Below are positions 58,349 through 64,000 of a stretch of 64,000 nucleotides of DNA, piece after piece. The position numbers and the translations under genes are program-made. The notes beneath the pieces are model-generated. The model searched no databases. It saw nothing but the letters and a program-made list of their open reading frames with translations, and was not told where the DNA came from. How positions within the stretch are numbered: the stretch's first letter is position 1; the number at the start of each line of letters is the position of its first letter. Origin of the DNA: Calycina herbarum (Eukaryota > Ascomycota > Leotiomycetes > Helotiales > Pezizellaceae); contig LLEY01000114.1 in assembly GCA_001414485.1 (NCBI GenBank), positions 124,001-188,000 on the forward strand. Direction: 5' to 3'.

Positions 58349-60209
58349 ACGTAGTATACTAGGACCTCGTGATTATTAGAACCTTGTGAATTTTTTCCTA
58401 CTCTACTACTTTAAAATATAATAAAACTACTATAATATATTAAATTAATTAAAACTACTCGGAATCTAATAAACTAGATATATCTACAACTTCTTAACAC
58501 GTCTGTGTATTATAACTAGTTTTTCTATAAGTGCTATAACGTTGCTAAGTCGTTTGTCCTTTATCTTCTCTACTCTCTCTAGAGCGCTTATTACGTCGAA
58601 CCTACTTCTCCGTATTCTTCTAAGCTAATCCGTCCTATATATCCTCTATAGTAAGTACACCTTCTTCTTAGACACGGGTATTTTTAGCTCTTCAGCGTTT
58701 GCTAAGAGCTTTATTTACTATTCGAAGTATATAAACCTCGGCTAATAAAAGGGTTATCTTATAAGCTAATCGCTCTATACCTTTTACTAACGAAGCGATT
58801 ATCTAGAAAATAGGTGTTAGCGAGCTTCCTTAGTAACGAGTAATACGATCCTTAATAAGAGTTAATTACGAAAGAGCTTTAGAAGAGTTACGAGAAGTCT
58901 AGGAGACCTAAGAGGTAGCGTCGGCAGAGAGGGGTCCGGTAAGTATAGGAGTCTATAACTTAATATTAAGCTTTGAGATTATAGTCTAGGGTTCTAGAGG
59001 CACTAGACCAGCTCTACGGAACCTAGCTTTAGCGTTTTAGGTTATTATTAACTGGTTATAAGCTATATAAAACGTAAGAAAGAACTTAACCTTAGTAATA
59101 TAGTTTATATAAGCCTTAATAAAGGTCTCGATTTAACGCCTATATATACGTTTAAGAATACTAAAACATCTAACGTCGAGTAGCTAGGTTAGATAAGACG
59201 AATAAGAAGGTAGACAAAGAGTAATAATATTATATAACTTATAATACTCTTAGAATACTGCCGATTTATAACTCTTATACTTATCTAGAACTAATATTCG
59301 ATATAGCCCTTTTATATAACTACGAGTATACTTATCGAAGTATTCTAGCTATTCTAAGCCCGTCTTATTATTAGTCTATCTATTACTAGTTAGTTTAATA
59401 ACCCAGTTATTAGAAAGACCGCCCTTAGTATACTAACTAGTAAGGTGATTTTTCTCTTAAACTACTAAGAATAGAGAGATACTTAAACCCTCTCTATTAA
59501 TATAGACAATTGCTATAGCCTATTCCCGATTGCCTAGCTAGACAGCCTTGCCTCTACTACGTCGATCAGCGTATATAACAACTATTCTAGCACAGATAAC
59601 ATCTATTATAAAACCAGTCTTATCAAAGTTATAGAAATCACAGTCTTAGATCCTATATTTCGCCTATATATTCTCTACTAGTCGAAACCACGCGCTAATT
59701 AGCTTAGGATCTTCGTACAAGGCTCTTTAGAAATCGTAAACACGATTAAAACACGTCTTTAGTTCTAGACGTCGTTATATAAATCGTTATACCTAGTTCT
59801 TTCCGACACGTTGTCTTTTATATAACTCGAGTATATAATTTACTATATCTTCTACACTACCTAGCTAGGGCGTAAATCCTCTTATATCTAGATTAAGTAT
59901 ATTTTAAATAATCACCTCCTCTTCTATTATAGTTATTTTATGATTTACTAGCCGGCGTTCGCTAAGAGTAGTTCGACTAGCTATTCTATTAGTAAGTGTA
60001 GAATAAGAGACTCTATATAGCTTCGTAGCTTTACTACGGTTTATTCGTTTAGATAATCGAATAGCTTCGATAACTAGGATAATTCGAGCTTCTTAGGTTT
60101 AAGATTCTATTAGGTAGTTGTTAAGAAAACGCGTATTAAAGTTAGAGGTAGTAGAGTAGGGAAAAAATTCACGAGGTTCTAATAATCACGAGGTCCTAGT
60201 ATACCACGT
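58349..60209 (-). mobile_element. Pogo/Fot1-like DNA transposon, 1,861 bp
   Basis: Long inverted repeats start ACGT(A/G)GTATACTAGGACC and continue through TCGTGATTATTAGAACC. They are flanked by TA (58347-58348 and 60210-60211). The TIR sequence differs from the element at 33820, so this is a second subfamily. The length matches Fot1 (about 1.9 kb). Confidence 0.88.
58560..60080 (-). pseudogene. Pogo/Fot1-like transposase, broken
   Basis: On the minus strand the catalytic block reads CDFYNFDKTGFIIDV near 59616-59655. The usual DETGF has its Glu replaced by Lys (a G-to-A change). Further stops interrupt the frame. Confidence 0.75.
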
Positions 60210-61974
60210 TACTAGATACGTTATACTCTAGAGATAAATCCTCTATTCTTCGAGAGCTAGAATAATAGCTATTAATTCCTTGTCGTAGATACTATAGTTT
60301 TATTATACCGCGTCGAATGTTTTCGAGAAATATATTATAAGTATAAGCTTTCCTGTTTTATTTAGTTATAGATATATAGCGCCTACTACTATGTCCGAGG
60401 CGTCTATCTCTATCGTACTTGGTTTCTTATAATTAAAATTATATAGGAATAGTTTTACTATAAACCGTTCTTTGATTTCCTAGAAAGTAGCTTCGGCTTT
60501 CTTATCTTAGATAAAAGCTATAGCTTTTCTAGTTAATATTAATATTAGTTTTATAATCTTTATATAGTTCTTAATAAATAAGTAATAGAAGTTAGCGAAT
60601 CCTAAGAAGGATTATATATCTTTAACGTTTCTTAGTAATTCCTATTTAACAACTATATAGATCTTTTCTAGATCTATTTATATTTTTCTTAGACTAAAAA
60701 CACGTCTAAGGAAAAGGGTATAAGTAACTCTAAACTTATACTTCGAGAGTTTTAAATATAAGTCTATTTTTATAAGTTATTATAAAACTTCTTTAATATA
60801 TCTCTTATATTCCTCTTTATTTTCTAAGAAGATTAATATATTATCTAAATAATATATAATAGTAACTTCTAGAAGGTCTTCTAGAATACTATTATTCTAT
60901 CTCTAATAAGTAGCTAGTATATTAGTTAAGCTAAAAGACATTACTATATACTTATAGAGTTCTAATAGTAAGATAAAGGCTATCTTCTATTCGTACCTAG
61001 CTTTGATTCTAATTAAGCTATAAGTATTCTATTAATCTAGTTTAGTAAATTTCTTTACTTAGCCTAACTTGTCTTATAAGTACTAGCTTATTAGTAATAA
61101 GTAAACGTTCTTAATTATTACGTTATTTAGTTCTCTAGAATTAATATATACTCGTCTATTTAGATTATTCTTTTTCTTAATAATAAGTATATTTAAGGAA
61201 ATAGGTAATTCGGATTTCTAAATATATTCTTTTTTTATTCCTTATTATATATAACTTTCTAGTAAAGCTGGATTATCTTTATTATATAGTCGAAGCTTCT
61301 GCTTTCTAAGATTATAACCCTCTTTTAGTTTAATCTTATAATCTTATAAGCGATGTTCTAGAAGAGCTCTTATATCTTCTAGGTCTTCGAATAATCCTAT
61401 AAATTCCTTATACTATATAGGTATTCTATTATTAGCTGTCTTATTAACCTATAGAGGACTTTAGGCTAGGTGTTCTAGCGTATTAGAAGAGATAGCACTA
61501 ACCTTGTTCTAGTCTTATAGTTAAAAATATAAACCTATATATTTATATTAACTAAAGGTTACTATCTAAGCCTTCTAATTAATATCTAGATTATATTCTT
61601 AAATCTATAGTATACTAAGTATTACTTTCTTATTTCCTATCTTAATAATATCGAATTACGTATTTAAATAGTATTCTTCGATATTGATTTTTATTAGAAT
61701 AGTTTACTAATTAATAATTCTATCTTAGTATATAACGTCTATTCTATTAACTACCCCTAGACAGTATAGTCTTATACTTTTAATCGAGACGTTTAGCTTC
61801 TTTAGAGCTGTTAGAGAAAGGAAATTACTTGTTACTCTAGAGTTGATTATAACTTAGAGTTCCTTTTCTTATATCTTCGTAGTTATAACTAACTGATTTT
61901 CTCTAGAAATAGTATTTAATTCTTTTTTATAAAGTATACTTCGAATCTTTATTCGTCTCTATCTTCTCTACTAG

Positions 61975-64000
61975 TGTAACGAAACTCAAACGAACTAAAC
62001 AAAGATAACTAAGTCTCGAAGATTAGTATATAAGTAAGAAGTACAGATACGCTAGGTTGTTTACTTAGAAGTAAACTCGTTACTTATATTAAAGATATTA
62101 AATAAGATAATAAGATTAATAACTAAAGTTAAGTATAAAGCTTCTATCTAATAGCAGACGTGCTAGTCTTATATAGAACCTTTATTCTCTAAGTATATCG
62201 CTTATATCGCTCGCATCGCTTATATCGCTTATAATTAGAGAGATTAAGGCGATTAAGGCGATTATATTATATAACTACACGTGACTTCTAATAGTCTTAT
62301 AATAGTAAGATTCTAAAACCTATAAATGTCTTTTATATTACTAATTTCCTTCTATATTACCTTCCTTTCCTAGATGTCGTACCTTGTCTTATTAGAGCGC
62401 TGTCTAGACTACTTACTACTTTCTATAATTCGTAATACTATCCCCTTCTTAGCCTAGCGTGTCCTTATACTTAAGTATAAGCTAAGAAATGTTATTAAGA
62501 AGCTAGTAAGCTTCTCTTCTTTCTATTATATCGTTAACACTTATCTATAGAGATAGACTTAAATAATATAGAATCCTAAACACTCTTCGAATTAAACGAT
62601 TAGAATACGAAATAATTCTCTATACTCGATATACTTAAGCAAAGACCGGTCGTCGCTACGTCGGTGTCGCGAGTAGTTCTAAGTACTCTAAGTATACTAG
62701 AAAAGGCAAACTCTATAACGTTGAAGAATAAAACCGAATACTCTTACTTTTCGAATAGGAATCTATTAACGCCTAGTAGTAGCGGTTATAGTAAGAGGAG
62801 GAGATAGTCTTTAAGATCTAAGAAGAAGCTATATAAAAGAGTTCTAAGGCTATATAGAAAATCCTCCGATTACAGCAGTAGTAACGCTTTCTTACTAAGC
62901 AGGAGTAAGAGATGCTCCGCCGTAGTCTTATAAACCTATAAGAGCTTAATAAAGCTAAGGAGAGAGAAAGAGAAGAGAAAGAGCAGCGGAAGGCAGAGGA
63001 AAAACAGCGGGAGGCAGAGATCGTACGTCTAATAGCTCTGTCTATCCCCGTCGGCTTCTAATCTAAGCTAAGTCTTAACCTAGCTTTTCTTAAAGCTTTT
63101 CCTCTTAACTATAAGATATAGGTAAACCTAGGTTTTACTAGTAGAATTCCTAAAGTTATACTAGGTAATAATTAAGATTACTTTTTAGTTTCTAAGTATT
63201 CTCTAAGTATAGGTAATCTAACTATTTAATTAAATACTTAACTTATTCTCTAATAAGTTTATAGTTAAGAATCCTCTTAACTTTGTATTTAGCGTTTAGG
63301 TTTACTAGTTGAATTTCTATAAATAGAGCTAGTAGTGTCCCTAGTAGTACTGGTTTAAGTAGGGATATATAGAATACTAGATAGATATTTATTATCTATA
63401 GTAGTACTAATTTATAATTTAAAGGTTCTTTAACTTATTTGATTTTAAATAGTCTAAGTTTTTTATAATCTAGTTTATTACTTAGTCTTTTTATATTAAT
63501 ATTCTTTTATACTAAGTAGACTTTATCTCTCTCTTTTAGCGTTAGCTTCTAACTACGTCGTTTATTATAGTAGTACGTATTCCTTTCGGCTACGAACTAC
63601 AGGTCCTCTATAAGTTCCTTATATAGACTTTTAATTTTCGAGACTTAAATACGAGTAAGTTAGTTGTCGATAGTTATAGATAGTAGTTCTTAATACACTG
63701 TTAATTTATATCTAAAGTTAGTATAGAATAGTATAATAAGTGTTATTTCCGTTACTAAACTATTATAGACAAACTATACTAAGAGTAGCAGTTCTACCTA
63801 GTTGTTTTACTAGTAGTTTATATAATAACGAAGGTATATTTCAACTACTTAATTTATTTATTCGTTTCCTCTATTTATTTAAGAGTAAAAAGCTATAGAA
63901 AGCTTCCTTTTTATACCTAATCGTTCTATAAGAGTAATCTAAAATTTAAAAGTAAAGAGTTTATCTCTATTAGAGAGTATTTCTTTAGATAGTCTATATC
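61975..64000 (-). mobile_element. Family D copy 5, 3' part, runs off the window
   Basis: The 3' LTR at 61975-62437 (about 463 bp) begins with an intact TGTAACG. The antisense gene is at about 62540-63120. From about 63.13 kb the pol end parallels copy 2 from 43.17 kb. The remaining pol, gag and 5' LTR lie beyond 64000. Confidence 0.75.
62540..63120 (+). pseudogene. Antisense extra gene, copy 5
   Basis: The best preserved part reads MLRRSLINL, then ELNKAKEREREEKEQRKAEE and a C-terminal SLNLAFLKAFPLNYKI. It shares the position, strand, coiled coil and LAFLxxFPxNY end with the other copies. Stops are TAG/TAA. Confidence 0.62.

Larger units (their letters stand above)
54147..61974 (-). mobile_element. 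Family D copy 4, carrying two DNA transposons, 5' end lost
   Basis: The 3' LTR is at 54147-54604. The antisense gene is at about 54660-55157 plus 56602-56690. Pol runs from about 56.7 kb rightward with the same order as copy 2, interrupted at 58349-60209. Sequence matching copy 2 ends around its position 46.5 kb, and copy 5's LTR begins at 61975. Gag and the 5' LTR are therefore missing, lost through the copy 5 insertion or later deletion. Confidence 0.75.
56690..61974 (-). pseudogene. Family D copy 4 pol, broken and interrupted
   Basis: The sequence parallels 43.2-46.5 kb of copy 2, often base for base apart from transitions. Its chromodomain end lies near 56.75-56.87 kb and reverse transcriptase near 60.8-61.0 kb. 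The pogo/Fot1-like element at 58349-60209 splits it. Confidence 0.65.

Noticed and set aside
25383..62437. Regularly recurring family D LTRs as a CRISPR-like or satellite array
   Set aside because: They are LTRs of about 434-463 bp in both orientations, with 5-bp duplications and retroelement interiors. The organism is a eukaryote.

Overview
The window looks like a filamentous ascomycete (Pezizomycotina) chromosome. Genes have short introns of about 35-250 bp with GT-AG ends and CTAAC/CTGAC branch sites. There is a HET-domain gene, a secreted GH43 arabinanase typical of plant-associated fungi, and transposons carrying the C:G to T:A footprint of repeat-induced point mutation (RIP). A leotiomycete (Helotiales-like) origin is my best guess from the gene content; this is inference.

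Part 1, about 1-24.8 kb, is gene-bearing, of balanced composition and free of obvious transposons. In order: a HET-domain protein (-); a kinesin-like gene (-) broken by seven in-frame stops; a Rieske/AIF-like flavoprotein reductase (+); a long coiled-coil protein with a Cys-rich start (-); a secreted GH43 endo-arabinanase (-); a large secreted Ser/Thr/Pro-rich protein (-); an ankyrin-repeat relic (+); a small coiled-coil protein (+); and an oxysterol-binding protein (+). The genes share no evident pathway. Most intron borders were placed by hand from splice signals, phase and conserved motifs.

Part 2, about 24.8-49.0 kb, is a TA-rich, stop-riddled block of nested transposons. Three LTR families are resolved by LTR length and target-site duplications (TSDs). 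Family A has 329-bp LTRs: one full copy (26279-32197, TSD ATAGT) and an inverted solo LTR (32623-32951, TSD CTATC). Family C has 232-bp LTRs: one full copy (35136-41159, TSD TCTAT) sitting inside a pogo/Fot1-like DNA transposon (33820-41862). Family D has LTRs of about 434-463 bp, with a full minus-strand copy at 42058-48783 and many fragments. All three LTR families are Ty3/gypsy elements with a chromodomain at the end of pol. Family D also carries an extra gene on the opposite strand, between pol and its 3' LTR.

Part 3, about 49.0-52.3 kb, is a non-RIPed island. It holds a three-exon P-loop GTPase gene, an orphan terminal exon and short repeats.

Part 4, 52.3-64.0 kb, returns to decayed family D elements stacked on one another in one orientation (left ends at 52592, 54147 and 61975). 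They are interrupted by an inverted solo LTR (TSD CTGGT), a Tc1/mariner element (55158-56601) and a second pogo/Fot1-like element (58349-60209). The last family D copy runs off the window. I saw no rRNA, tRNA or CRISPR array.
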